DNA of 64,000 nt, from assembly GCA_022843745.1 (NCBI GenBank), contig JALHNB010000003.1, positions 124,001 through 188,000 on the forward strand, given 5' to 3'. A program made the position numbers and the translations under genes. Below are positions 32,721-39,357 of this stretch, piece after piece; the first letter of the stretch is position 1, and each line of letters begins with the position of its first letter. The notes beneath the pieces are model-generated. The model worked only from the letters and a program-made list of their open reading frames with translations. It searched no databases and was not told the DNA's origin. Origin of the DNA: Anaerolineae bacterium. GTDB taxonomy: Bacteria > Chloroflexota > Anaerolineae > Aggregatilineales > Phototrophicaceae.

Positions 32721-33260
32721 TCAGCGTACCGACCAGGTTTCGTCGGGAATTCCGGCCTTCAGATTTTCCCAACGCGCCAGCGTAAACAGAAAGTCTGACA
32801 GGCGGTTGAGATACGGTACAACATGCTCACCAATCGGCTCGTCTTCCTGCAAGGTGATGACGAGCCGTTCTGCACGGCGGCAGATCGTTCGTGCAACGTG
32901 GATGTGTGCTGCTGCCGGAGTGCCGCCGGGAAGGATGAAATTTTTGAGTTCGGGGAGCTGCGCCGTCATCTCGTCGATCCCGTTTTCCAGCCATATAATG
33001 GTGTCAGCATCCATGCGGACGACCCAACTGCTTTTGGCATCGAGTGGAGTCGCCAGGTCTGCGCCCAGATTAAACAGTTGATGCTGAATGCGCACCAGCC
33101 AATCATCGCCATGCGGCTTGCAGGTACGCGCCACGCCCAGAACGGAATTCAGTTCATCCACCGTGCCATAACTTTCGACGCGCAGGTGATGCTTGGGGAC
33201 ACGCCCACCGGAAAAAAGGCTCGTTGTGCCGTCATCGCCGGTTCGAGTGTAAATTTTCAT
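32721..33260 (-). CDS. Cob(I)alamin adenosyltransferase, PduO type
   Basis: 179 residues, the usual size for a PduO/ATR five-helix-bundle enzyme that transfers the adenosyl group of ATP to cob(I)alamin. Motifs are YTRTGDDGTTSLFSGGRV (ATP-binding N-terminus), VESYGTVDELNSVLGVAR, FILPGGTPAAAHIHVARTIC with RRAER, and YLNRLSDFLFTLAR. It would make coenzyme B12 for enzymes encoded elsewhere. No B12-dependent enzyme or cobalamin riboswitch is visible in the window. Confidence 0.95.
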   Translation of the reverse strand: MKIYTRTGDDGTTSLFSGGRVPKHHLRVESYGTVDELNSVLGVARTCKPHGDDWLVRIQHQLFNLGADLATPLDAKSSWVVRMDADTIIWLENGIDEMTAQLPELKNFILPGGTPAAAHIHVARTICRRAERLVITLQEDEPIGEHVVPYLNRLSDFLFTLARWENLKAGIPDETWSVR

Positions 33261-33290
33261 AATATTTGCCCTGCCTTTACCTTGCTATTT

Positions 33291-33306
33291 TAGAACTTTT
33301 GTGCTA
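33291..33306. promoter_or_regulatory. Candidate SOS box upstream of recA
   Basis: TAGAACTTTTGTGCTA is a near-palindrome with the GAAC-N4-GTTC layout and one mismatch (GTGC). It lies 109 bp before the recA start. A -10-like TAGAAT is at 33376-33381. recA is commonly under LexA control, which makes the site plausible. Confidence 0.4.
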
Positions 33307-33414
33307 TCCTAATCATTCTTAAATTGCCGCATCATTATGCGTGTAGGCTGGCAAATTCTCCAGATCAGACTACACTAGAATAATGCAAGAATCGAATGAA
33401 AAGAGCGTAATCCT

Positions 33415-34488
33415 ATGGTGAAGAAAAAAGAAAAGCCGGAAGGCGATAGCGACCCTACTCTTTTTGTACAAGACGAAGGGCGTATGAAGGCGTTAGAAGC
33501 TGCCTTGCAAGACCTGACCAAGCGCTTTGGTGATGGAACGATTATCCGCCTGGGAGATGCTGTTCACCTGGCTGTTGAGGCCATCCCCACCGGATCATTG
33601 GGTGTTGATATTTCCATCGGCGTAGGCGGGATTCCACGCGGACGCATTGTTGAGATTTATGGCCCGGAATCAAGCGGTAAAACGACCCTCTGTTTGCATG
33701 TGATCGCCGAGGCTCAAAAACGTAACGGCCTGTGCGCGTTTATCGACATGGAACACGCGCTTGACCCGGCTTATGCCCATCGCTGCGGCGTGAACATGGA
33801 CACGCTGTATGTCGCGCAGCCGGACACAGGCGAAAATGCCCTGGAAATTACCGAAGCTCTGGTGCGCTCTGGTGCGCTGGATGTGATCGTGATCGACAGC
33901 GTGGCGGCACTCGTCCCCCGCGCTGAAATTGAAGGCGAAATGGGCGACAGCCACGTCGGTTTGCAGGCGCGTCTGATGAGCCAGGCTTTGCGCAAGCTCT
34001 CTGGCGCGATCAAGCAGTCCAACGTGTGCGTGATGTTCACCAACCAGATTCGCGAAAAGGTGGGTGTCATGTATGGAAGCCCCGAAACGCAGCCGGGTGG
34101 TCGTGCGCTCAAATTTTATGCCAGCGTGCGCCTGGATATTCGTCGTGTCGAGGGCATCAAGATCGGCGGCGATACCGTTGGCAACCGCACCCGTGTGCGC
34201 GTCACCAAAAACAAAGTCGCTGCGCCCTTCCGTGAAACCGAATTTGACATCATGTTCTATGAAAATGGGATCAGCAAAACAGGCGAGATCGTCGATTTTG
34301 GTGTTGAACTGGGCCTGATAGAAAAGCGCGGCGCGTTCTACCGTTATAACGACGGCCTGCTGGGACAAGGGCGCGAAAACGCGAAAGTATTCCTGAAAGA
34401 AAACAAAGTCGTAGCCGACGAAATTGAAGACGCGATTCGTGCGCATTATGGCCTGCCAACAACAGTTGCGCCGCCGCCTGCGCAGTAA
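33415..34488 (+). CDS. recA: Recombinase A
   Basis: At 357 residues the protein has normal length. It forms filaments on single-stranded DNA, drives strand exchange and promotes LexA self-cleavage. Visible landmarks are Walker A GPESSGKT at 83-90, [19 protein letters not shown], Walker [11 protein letters not shown], loop L1/L2 regions ([40 protein letters not shown]) and [17 protein letters not shown]. The usual last acidic residues are replaced by [10 protein letters not shown]. The protein is intact. No recX or lexA is adjacent. Confidence 0.98.
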   Translation: MVKKKEKPEGDSDPTLFVQDEGRMKALEAALQDLTKRFGDGTIIRLGDAVHLAVEAIPTGSLGVDISIGVGGIPRGRIVEIYGPESSGKTTLCLHVIAEAQKRNGLCAFIDMEHALDPAYAHRCGVNMDTLYVAQPDTGENALEITEALVRSGALDVIVIDSVAALVPRAEIEGEMGDSHVGLQARLMSQALRKLSGAIKQSNVCVMFTNQIREKVGVMYGSPETQPGGRALKFYASVRLDIRRVEGIKIGGDTVGNRTRVRVTKNKVAAPFRETEFDIMFYENGISKTGEIVDFGVELGLIEKRGAFYRYNDGLLGQGRENAKVFLKENKVVADEIEDAIRAHYGLPTTVAPPPAQ

Positions 34489-34649
34489 TTTAAGAATCAG
34501 TGTAGAATGTATTAAATAGCCTTAAAGACAGGGTGGCTTACAGGCATCCTGTCTATATTGTAAGTGCTAGTTAACCCAAGAGGTTGACACAAATTTCGTA
34601 TATTGCTATGATGGCAGAACAGAAATTCTTAAGGAGAGACTTATATATC

Positions 34650-35108
34650 ATGGCTACCTATAATCCCGATCACGAAAAAGCTCTGAATGCAGCAATGAAA
34701 GGCGTTAAGGGCGCGACTGCCGAGAAGATGTTCGGCTTCCCCGCCTACAAGGTCAACGGCACACTCGCCGTCAGCGTCAAGGCTGAAGGCATCGTCGCTA
34801 AAGTCGGCGAGAAAAGCGCTCAGAAGCTCATCGGCAAAGCAGGCATCAAAGCCTACGAGCCGCTGCCAGGCCGCGTCTGGAAAGAGTGGGTTCTGATTAC
34901 CAGCGACTTTGACAAGAACAAGTCTGTTTTTGACGAAGCTGCCAAGTATGTCGCTGCTGATACGAAGACTGCCGCCAAAGCTGAGAAGCCTGCCAAGGCA
35001 GCACCCGCGAAAGCCGCCGCCGCTGAGAAGCCTGCTGCCAAGAAGCCCGCTGCTCCCAAGAAAGCCGCAACGACAGACAAGAAACCGACTACAAGTAAAA
35101 AGAAATAA
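34650..35108 (+). CDS. TfoX/YjbR-like domain with histone-H1-like Lys/Ala tail
   Basis: A 152-residue protein. Residues 1-95 form a small alpha/beta domain (EKMFGFPAYKVNGTLAVSVK, KLIGKAGIKAYEPLPGRVWK) of the TfoX N-terminal or YjbR type. Residues 100-152 are a tail of AKAEKPAKAAPAKAAAAEKP character, rich in Lys, Ala and Pro like histone H1. Such tails bind nucleic acid non-specifically, so the protein may be nucleoid-associated. AAGGAGAG precedes ATG 34650 by 11 nt. The frame upstream of that start is weak. A hairpin follows the stop. Confidence 0.72.
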   Translation: MATYNPDHEKALNAAMKGVKGATAEKMFGFPAYKVNGTLAVSVKAEGIVAKVGEKSAQKLIGKAGIKAYEPLPGRVWKEWVLITSDFDKNKSVFDEAAKYVAADTKTAAKAEKPAKAAPAKAAAAEKPAAKKPAAPKKAATTDKKPTTSKKK

Positions 35109-35126
35109 GCTGACGGTTTCGCAAAA

Positions 35127-35157
35127 GCATCTTGCCCTGATTCAGTGGGCAAGATGC
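35127..35157 (+). terminator. 11-bp stem hairpin after the TfoX-like gene
   Basis: Arms GCATCTTGCCC (35127-35137) and GGGCAAGATGC (35147-35157) pair perfectly around a 9-nt loop. There is no T-run, and TATAAT (35158-35163), a possible -10 box for the next gene, follows at once. Terminator and promoter may therefore be back to back. Confidence 0.6.
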
Positions 35158-35192
35158 TATAATGTCCCGATCATTGGAGCAAAGAGAGGGAC

Positions 35193-36494
35193 ATGATGAT
35201 TGCAGAAATTGATGCCATAATGAGCGCTGAGGTCAAAGCAGGTGGCCCTGGCGCAGCGATAGCGATTGCAAAAGACGGAACGGTTGTGCATCGCGCCGGA
35301 TATGGATTGGCGAATGTCGAGTGGAATATTCCGAATCAAGCCGATACTGTATTCCGATTAGCCTCAATCACCAAACAATTTACCGCCGTAGCGATTATGA
35401 TTCTCGCCGAACAGGGTAAACTCCGCGTTGACGACCCGCTTACCAAATTTCTGCCGGATTACCCCACCAGCGGACATCACATCACCGTCCATCACCTGCT
35501 GACCCATACCTCTGGCATCTTCAGCTATACCAGCGACCCAGACGCGATCAATAAGCTCCTGCTCGATAAATCCCCACAGGAAATATGCGATTCGTTCTCG
35601 CGCATACCCTTTGACTTCAAACCCGGCGCACGCTATCTCTATAACAATTCGGCCTATATTTTGCTTGGCATGATTATCGAAAAGCTGTCTGGCATGAGTT
35701 ATGCCGAATTTATCCAGAAGCATATTTTTGACCCCCTGGGCATGACCAAATCGTATTATCTAAGCAACGAGCCAATCGTCTCCTGTCGTGCATCTGGCTA
35801 CGATGAAGGGCCAAATGGAATCCAAAACGCACGCTATCTGAGCATGACTCAGCCTCACGCAGCAGGTGCGCTGGGGTCTACAGTGGACGATCTGATTTTG
35901 TGGAATCAAGCGCTGGTGGAAAATCGTATCATCTCCGCCGAGTCGCTGGCGCAGATGCACACCTCGGCTGTACTGGATGATGGTACCGCAACTGATTATG
36001 GTTATGGTTGGGGACTCGAGCCTTATCAACAACATCGGGCTTTCCATCACGGCGGCGGCATTTTCGGTTTCAGCACCTATATCTCCTATCTGCCTGATGA
36101 CGCGCTCAGTATCGTCGTGCTGACCAATTATTCCGGCTTCGACAGCAGCAAAATTGCAGGCATGATCGCCCGCCACATGCTTGGCCTGCCCGAAGTCAAG
36201 CACACGCCGATTGAATTGAGCGCAGATAGCCTCAAAAAATACGCGGGTTCTTATCGCATGGATCGTTACCCCGGAACTTTAAAGGTTGTGGCCGAGCCGG
36301 ATGGCACATTAACGCTCCACGAAGGACGGCCTACGACGATTGTTCCGATCAGCCAGAGCGAGTTTTCCGTACCCAACAACTCTGAAAAAATGGTTGTATT
36401 TTCGGATGAGCAGGATGGGGTGTTCACAAAGATGACCTTGAGCGCCGCATTCAGCACCGAAATCACCCGCCGTGTACCCGATGAGCAAGCATGA
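35193..36494 (+). CDS. Serine beta-lactamase/PBP-family (class C-like) protein
   Basis: 433 residues with a Beta-lactamase (PF00144-type) domain to about 340 and a small C-terminal domain. The active-site set is SITK (Ser 58, Lys 61), YNN (Tyr 150) and HGG (His 286) in place of KTG. There is no signal peptide, so it may act in the cytoplasm as an esterase or D-amino-acid peptidase rather than as a drug-resistance enzyme. The stop TGA overlaps an ATG that opens a 7-codon mini-ORF leading to the TIR-like gene. Confidence 0.9.
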   Translation: MMIAEIDAIMSAEVKAGGPGAAIAIAKDGTVVHRAGYGLANVEWNIPNQADTVFRLASITKQFTAVAIMILAEQGKLRVDDPLTKFLPDYPTSGHHITVHHLLTHTSGIFSYTSDPDAINKLLLDKSPQEICDSFSRIPFDFKPGARYLYNNSAYILLGMIIEKLSGMSYAEFIQKHIFDPLGMTKSYYLSNEPIVSCRASGYDEGPNGIQNARYLSMTQPHAAGALGSTVDDLILWNQALVENRIISAESLAQMHTSAVLDDGTATDYGYGWGLEPYQQHRAFHHGGGIFGFSTYISYLPDDALSIVVLTNYSGFDSSKIAGMIARHMLGLPEVKHTPIELSADSLKKYAGSYRMDRYPGTLKVVAEPDGTLTLHEGRPTTIVPISQSEFSVPNNSEKMVVFSDEQDGVFTKMTLSAAFSTEITRRVPDEQA

Positions 36495-36514
36495 ATAGTG
36501 AGGATCAAGGATGA
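36491..36514 (+). CDS. Mini-ORF 1, MNSEDQG, in a translational chain
   Basis: ATG at 36491 overlaps the stop of the beta-lactamase-family gene (ATGA). It is followed by six codons and a TGA at 36512-36514, which itself overlaps the next ATG. GAGG sits 7 nt upstream of that next ATG. Whether this is translated is inferred. Confidence 0.35.
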   Translation: MNSEDQG

Positions 36515-36530
36515 ATAGTGAGGATCAAGG
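36491..36530. repeat. 20-bp tandem duplication of start codon and ribosome site
   Basis: Two exact 20-bp units, 36491-36510 and 36511-36530, each begin with ATGAATAGTG and end in GAGGATCAAGG. They are followed by ATGAATCAGG, the TIR-like gene's start. The end of the beta-lactamase-family gene is a degenerate earlier unit. Confidence 0.92.
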
Positions 36531-36534
36531 ATGA
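36511..36534 (+). CDS. Mini-ORF 2, MNSEDQG, in a translational chain
   Basis: Identical to mini-ORF 1. Its TGA at 36532-36534 overlaps the ATG of the TIR-like gene at 36531. The chain beta-lactamase gene, mini-ORF 1, mini-ORF 2, TIR-like gene is thus linked by three ATGA overlaps. Confidence 0.35.
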   Translation: MNSEDQG

Positions 36535-37166
36535 ATCAGGACGAGTATTACAGCGACGAAGAAGATGAGGATGAGCCATTAGAGGCCTATTGTGTTCGCT
36601 GCAAACAAACCGTCGAAGTCGAAAATGCGAAGGCCGTATGGACGCGACGGGGAATGCCTGCCACGCGCGGTGACTGCCCTGACTGTGGTGGAACGGTCTT
36701 TCGCATGGGACGCACCGCCGCCCACAGCAAGATGAATCGTCCAGCAGCAGTTCAAGTGGCTGCCAACAGCCGCGCCAAACTGCCGCAGGATACCGCTTAT
36801 ATCAATTTTGCCGTTCAGGACGAAATTGTCGCTGTACAAATCGCCGCTGATCTGGAAAAAATCGGTATTGCAAGCTGGCTGCACGATGCCGAGGCCGCAG
36901 AAGCCGATTCGACACAATGGGCGGGTGGCGTTCATCCCGCGCTCAGCGAGTGCGCCCGTATGGTGTTCCTGCTGTCACCCTCGGCGCTGATCTCGGAAAG
37001 TGCCGAAACTGCATGGCGCTTCTTCAAGGAAAAACGCAAGCCCATCGTCATTGCGCTGGTAGAGACGGCAGAGCCGCCGGATGCCATTCGCCGCAGTCCT
37101 CGCTTTGATTTCATCAGCGATTACAAACTGGCTTTCCGTCAAATGGTGCAGGCGTTAAGCCAGTAA
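36531..37166 (+). CDS. Zinc-ribbon (DUF5679-like) plus TIR-like domain protein
   Basis: A 211-residue protein. The first 18 residues are very acidic. Residues 19-65 form a zinc ribbon with CVRC (21, 24) and CPDC (49, 52), like DUF5679. Residues about 86-205 look like a TIR domain: AYINFAVQDEIVAVQIAADL, GIASWLHDAEA, WAGGVHPALSECARMVFLLS and SPSALISESAETAWRFFKEK. Glu 159 falls where the catalytic Glu of NADase TIR domains usually is. TIR proteins either cleave NAD or serve as adaptors. No known defence partner (Sir2, SAVED, STING, Thoeris) is next to it. Start and translation are discussed under the tandem repeat. Confidence 0.72.
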   Translation: MNQDEYYSDEEDEDEPLEAYCVRCKQTVEVENAKAVWTRRGMPATRGDCPDCGGTVFRMGRTAAHSKMNRPAAVQVAANSRAKLPQDTAYINFAVQDEIVAVQIAADLEKIGIASWLHDAEAAEADSTQWAGGVHPALSECARMVFLLSPSALISESAETAWRFFKEKRKPIVIALVETAEPPDAIRRSPRFDFISDYKLAFRQMVQALSQ

Positions 37167-37176
37167 CCGCGTCAAT

Positions 37177-37273
37177 TGTAGGGGCGACCCGCCGAGATGC
37201 CAGGGCGCAAGGCCTTGCGCCCCTACAAAAACTTGTGTATTTTGATTGGGACGACCCGGCGAATCGCCCCTAC
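37177..37273. repeat. Double REP-like palindrome in a convergent gap
   Basis: A first element (37177-37227) has arms TGTAGGGGCG and CGCCCCTACA with GGGCGCAAGGCCTTGCGCCC inside. A second, degenerate one (37248-37273) ends in TCGCCCCTAC. They fill the gap between the TIR-like gene and the convergent lipoprotein gene and may terminate both. Confidence 0.85.
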
Positions 37274-37761
37274 GACACCACAAATTCGATCTCGTATTCT
37301 GCTGCGTTGGGGATGCCGAGCCAGAATGGGCGTATCAATTCATAATTGCAATCGCCCTCTGTGATGAATTCAAGCTGGATAACCACTCTTCTGGCAGAAT
37401 CGTCGCGCTCGAACTGGGTCAAATTATGATGTGCGCTGCAACCGATACCTTTACTCCATAATCCCGCCAGGACACGTTCCCCGTTAAAATCAAACGGAAG
37501 CCGCGTGACCGGATGGCGACAAAGGCGGCTGTTATCCGCCAGATCGTAAAAATGGATATGTTCTTCGGCATCGCGCACAATAAATATCTGCCCAGCAGCG
37601 TCAAAAGCGGCTTCGAAACAAATGCCACTGACGACAGCGCTTTCATCGACCCAGAGCGCGGGGTTTTGAGTCGGCGGGTGAGGCGTTACGATCTGCGGCA
37701 TACAGGCAGACAGCAAAATCGCCACACCAATCCAAAATTTCCATCCCTTAGCAGAAATCAC
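37270..37761 (-). CDS. Lipoprotein of unknown function
   Basis: 163 residues with a lipoprotein signal: basic start, hydrophobic WIGVAILL and a lipobox LSAC with Cys 20 to be acylated. A Thr/Pro stretch follows. The rest has a propeller-blade-like pattern (GQIFIVRDAEEHIHFYDLAD) and cysteines at about 48, 82, 108 and 138 that could pair outside the cell. I do not recognise a family. It is divergent from the phosphoesterase gene and convergent with the TIR-like gene. Confidence 0.7.
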   Translation of the reverse strand: MISAKGWKFWIGVAILLSACMPQIVTPHPPTQNPALWVDESAVVSGICFEAAFDAAGQIFIVRDAEEHIHFYDLADNSRLCRHPVTRLPFDFNGERVLAGLWSKGIGCSAHHNLTQFERDDSARRVVIQLEFITEGDCNYELIRPFWLGIPNAAEYEIEFVVS

Positions 37762-37888
37762 TAAATTGAGAAATCTTTCACTTAAAATTCATACCGATTA
37801 AAAGAAAATAACTCGCCTAGCACCCTAAAGCGTGGTAATATGCAAAATATATCATCCGTTAAATCCAGGTTAAAGCAGGTTCACCCCT

Positions 37889-38620
37889 ATGCGCATTCTC
37901 GTCATTTCAGATATTCATGCCAACCTTACCGCTTTTGAGTCTGTTTTGAAAGATGCCAAAGGACAATGGGAGTACGTGTGGTGTTTGGGTGATGTCGTGG
38001 GATACGGGCCAGACCCTAACGAATGTGTCGAGCAACTGCGCAGTATGCCGCACCTTTGTCTGGCTGGAAATCATGATTGGGCGGCTCTGGGACGGCTGGA
38101 TATTCGCACCTTCAACCCAGACGCGCGCAAAGCGGTGAACTGGACACGCGAAACGCTTACCGCAGAAAACACCGCTTACCTCGAAGACCTGCCCACGACT
38201 TTTGTTATTGGCGATTATACGCTGGCACACGGCAGCCCGCGCGAACCCGTCTGGGAATATATCCTTGAGCCGCTGATCGCCGCGCTGAATTTCCCCCATT
38301 TTGAAACACCGTACTGCCTGGTTGGTCATACACACCAGCCTGTTATTTATGAGCAAGTCAATGATAAAGGGGATACCGAAGCAATTATGCCCGCCTACCG
38401 CCAGCAGCGGCATCTCAATGGACGGCGGCAGATTATTAATCCCGGCAGCGTCGGTCAACCGCGCGACCAGAATCCCGATGCGGCCTATGCAATTCTTGAT
38501 GTTGAAACCAATACGTGGGAACATCGTCGTATTGCCTACGACATTCCCGCTGTACAGAAACGTATGCGTACTTTTGATATGCCCGAACGCTTGATTACCC
38601 GCCTCGAACATGGATGGTGA
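37889..38620 (+). CDS. Metallophosphoesterase (YfcE/DUF-type calcineurin-like)
   Basis: A 243-residue protein with all metal-binding motifs of calcineurin-like phosphoesterases in order: SDIHAN, GDVVGYGPDP, GNHDWAA, LAHGSPREP and VGHTHQP, then INPGSVGQPRD. The YGPDP and GSVGQPRD blocks are typical of the YfcE/YsnB-related group that acts on phosphodiesters or as phosphatases. The substrate is unknown. It overlaps the DtxR-family gene by 7 bp, suggesting translational coupling, so a metal-related link is possible but not shown. Confidence 0.92.
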   Translation: MRILVISDIHANLTAFESVLKDAKGQWEYVWCLGDVVGYGPDPNECVEQLRSMPHLCLAGNHDWAALGRLDIRTFNPDARKAVNWTRETLTAENTAYLEDLPTTFVIGDYTLAHGSPREPVWEYILEPLIAALNFPHFETPYCLVGHTHQPVIYEQVNDKGDTEAIMPAYRQQRHLNGRRQIINPGSVGQPRDQNPDAAYAILDVETNTWEHRRIAYDIPAVQKRMRTFDMPERLITRLEHGW

Positions 38621-39315
38621 GTGCCAGTTTGGACATGAACGATGAACTCAGCACGACGATGCGCGATTATCTGGCAGACATTTATCGCCTGAGTGATCGC
38701 GGAAGCCAGACCAACGATTTTGTGAGCACCTCAACCCTCGCTGATGTGCTGGATGTCAGTGCGCCAGCCGTCAACCGTATGGTGACAAATCTTAAAAATA
38801 AGGGACTTCTGGAACACGAGCCTTACCAGGGCATCCGTTTGACCGAGGCCGGAAAGCGTGAGGCGCTCAAGGAACTGCGCCGCCACCGCATCGCCGAAGC
38901 ATTTCTGGTCAAGGTGATGGGCTTCAACTGGCACGAAGTCCACGAAGAAGCCAACCGGATGAGTGGCGCCTTGAGCGAAATTCTCACAGACCGCATGGCG
39001 CAAATGGCCGGAAACCCGACCCGCTGCCCGCACGGTGAGCCTATTCCTTCAGCCGATGGGGTGATTATTCCGCTGGACGATCAGTTGCTTTCAGATGTTG
39101 AAGAAGGCGGCCTGTACGAAGTGACCCGTGTCCGCACACGCGAAGCAGATCGGCTGGATTATATGGCGGCGCTAGGGCTAACCCCTGGAAAAATTGTACA
39201 GGTTCTGCACCGCGCACCCTTCAGCGGCCCACTTCAGCTTAAAGTGGGCGAAGAATATCGCATCGTCGGTCATAATCTTGCGGAATTGATCCGAGTCAGG
39301 GTGTCCGGCAATTAG
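38614..39315 (+). CDS. DtxR-family transcription regulator with altered primary metal site
   Basis: A 233-residue protein with a winged helix (residues about 12-70, STSTLADVLDVSAPAVNRMV), a dimerization domain and a C-terminal FeoA/SH3-like domain (GLTPGKIVQVLHRAPFSGPL). In DtxR, His79, Glu83 and His98 make the ancillary site, and they remain here (RHRIAE, EVHEEA). The primary site Cys102, Glu105 and His106 is replaced by Asn, Ser and Gly in EEANRMSG. It may not be activated by iron or manganese in the usual way. The start at 38614 overlaps the phosphoesterase gene, and ATG 38635 is an alternative. The TAG stop lies in a palindromic repeat. Confidence 0.88.
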   Translation: MVSASLDMNDELSTTMRDYLADIYRLSDRGSQTNDFVSTSTLADVLDVSAPAVNRMVTNLKNKGLLEHEPYQGIRLTEAGKREALKELRRHRIAEAFLVKVMGFNWHEVHEEANRMSGALSEILTDRMAQMAGNPTRCPHGEPIPSADGVIIPLDDQLLSDVEEGGLYEVTRVRTREADRLDYMAALGLTPGKIVQVLHRAPFSGPLQLKVGEEYRIVGHNLAELIRVRVSGN

Positions 39316-39340
39316 GGGCGACCCGGCGGGTCGCCCCTAC
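39313..39340. repeat. REP-like palindrome whose TAG is a gene's stop codon
   Basis: TAGGGGCGACCC (39313-39324) and GGGTCGCCCCTA (39328-39339) are perfect complements around GGC. The first three bases are the stop codon of the DtxR-family gene. It fills the convergent gap before the kinase gene and could terminate both. Confidence 0.93.
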
Positions 39341-39357
39341 AAAACCCCTCGTTACGG

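Noticed and set aside
32721-33414. Cobalamin riboswitch near the adenosyltransferase gene
   Set aside because: No conserved B12-box-like sequence was recognised in the 154-bp gap.
33670-34446. 258-codon open frame antisense to recA
   Set aside because: recA is certain and fully conserved on the other strand. The antisense product has no known motif.
35193-36494. Beta-lactam resistance gene
   Set aside because: The protein has SITK, YNN and HGG motifs but no signal peptide. Many relatives are esterases or peptidases, so resistance is not supported.
37907-38611. Antisense open frame opposite the phosphoesterase
   Set aside because: All phosphoesterase motifs lie on the plus strand. The reverse frame looks like a mirror of its codon usage.
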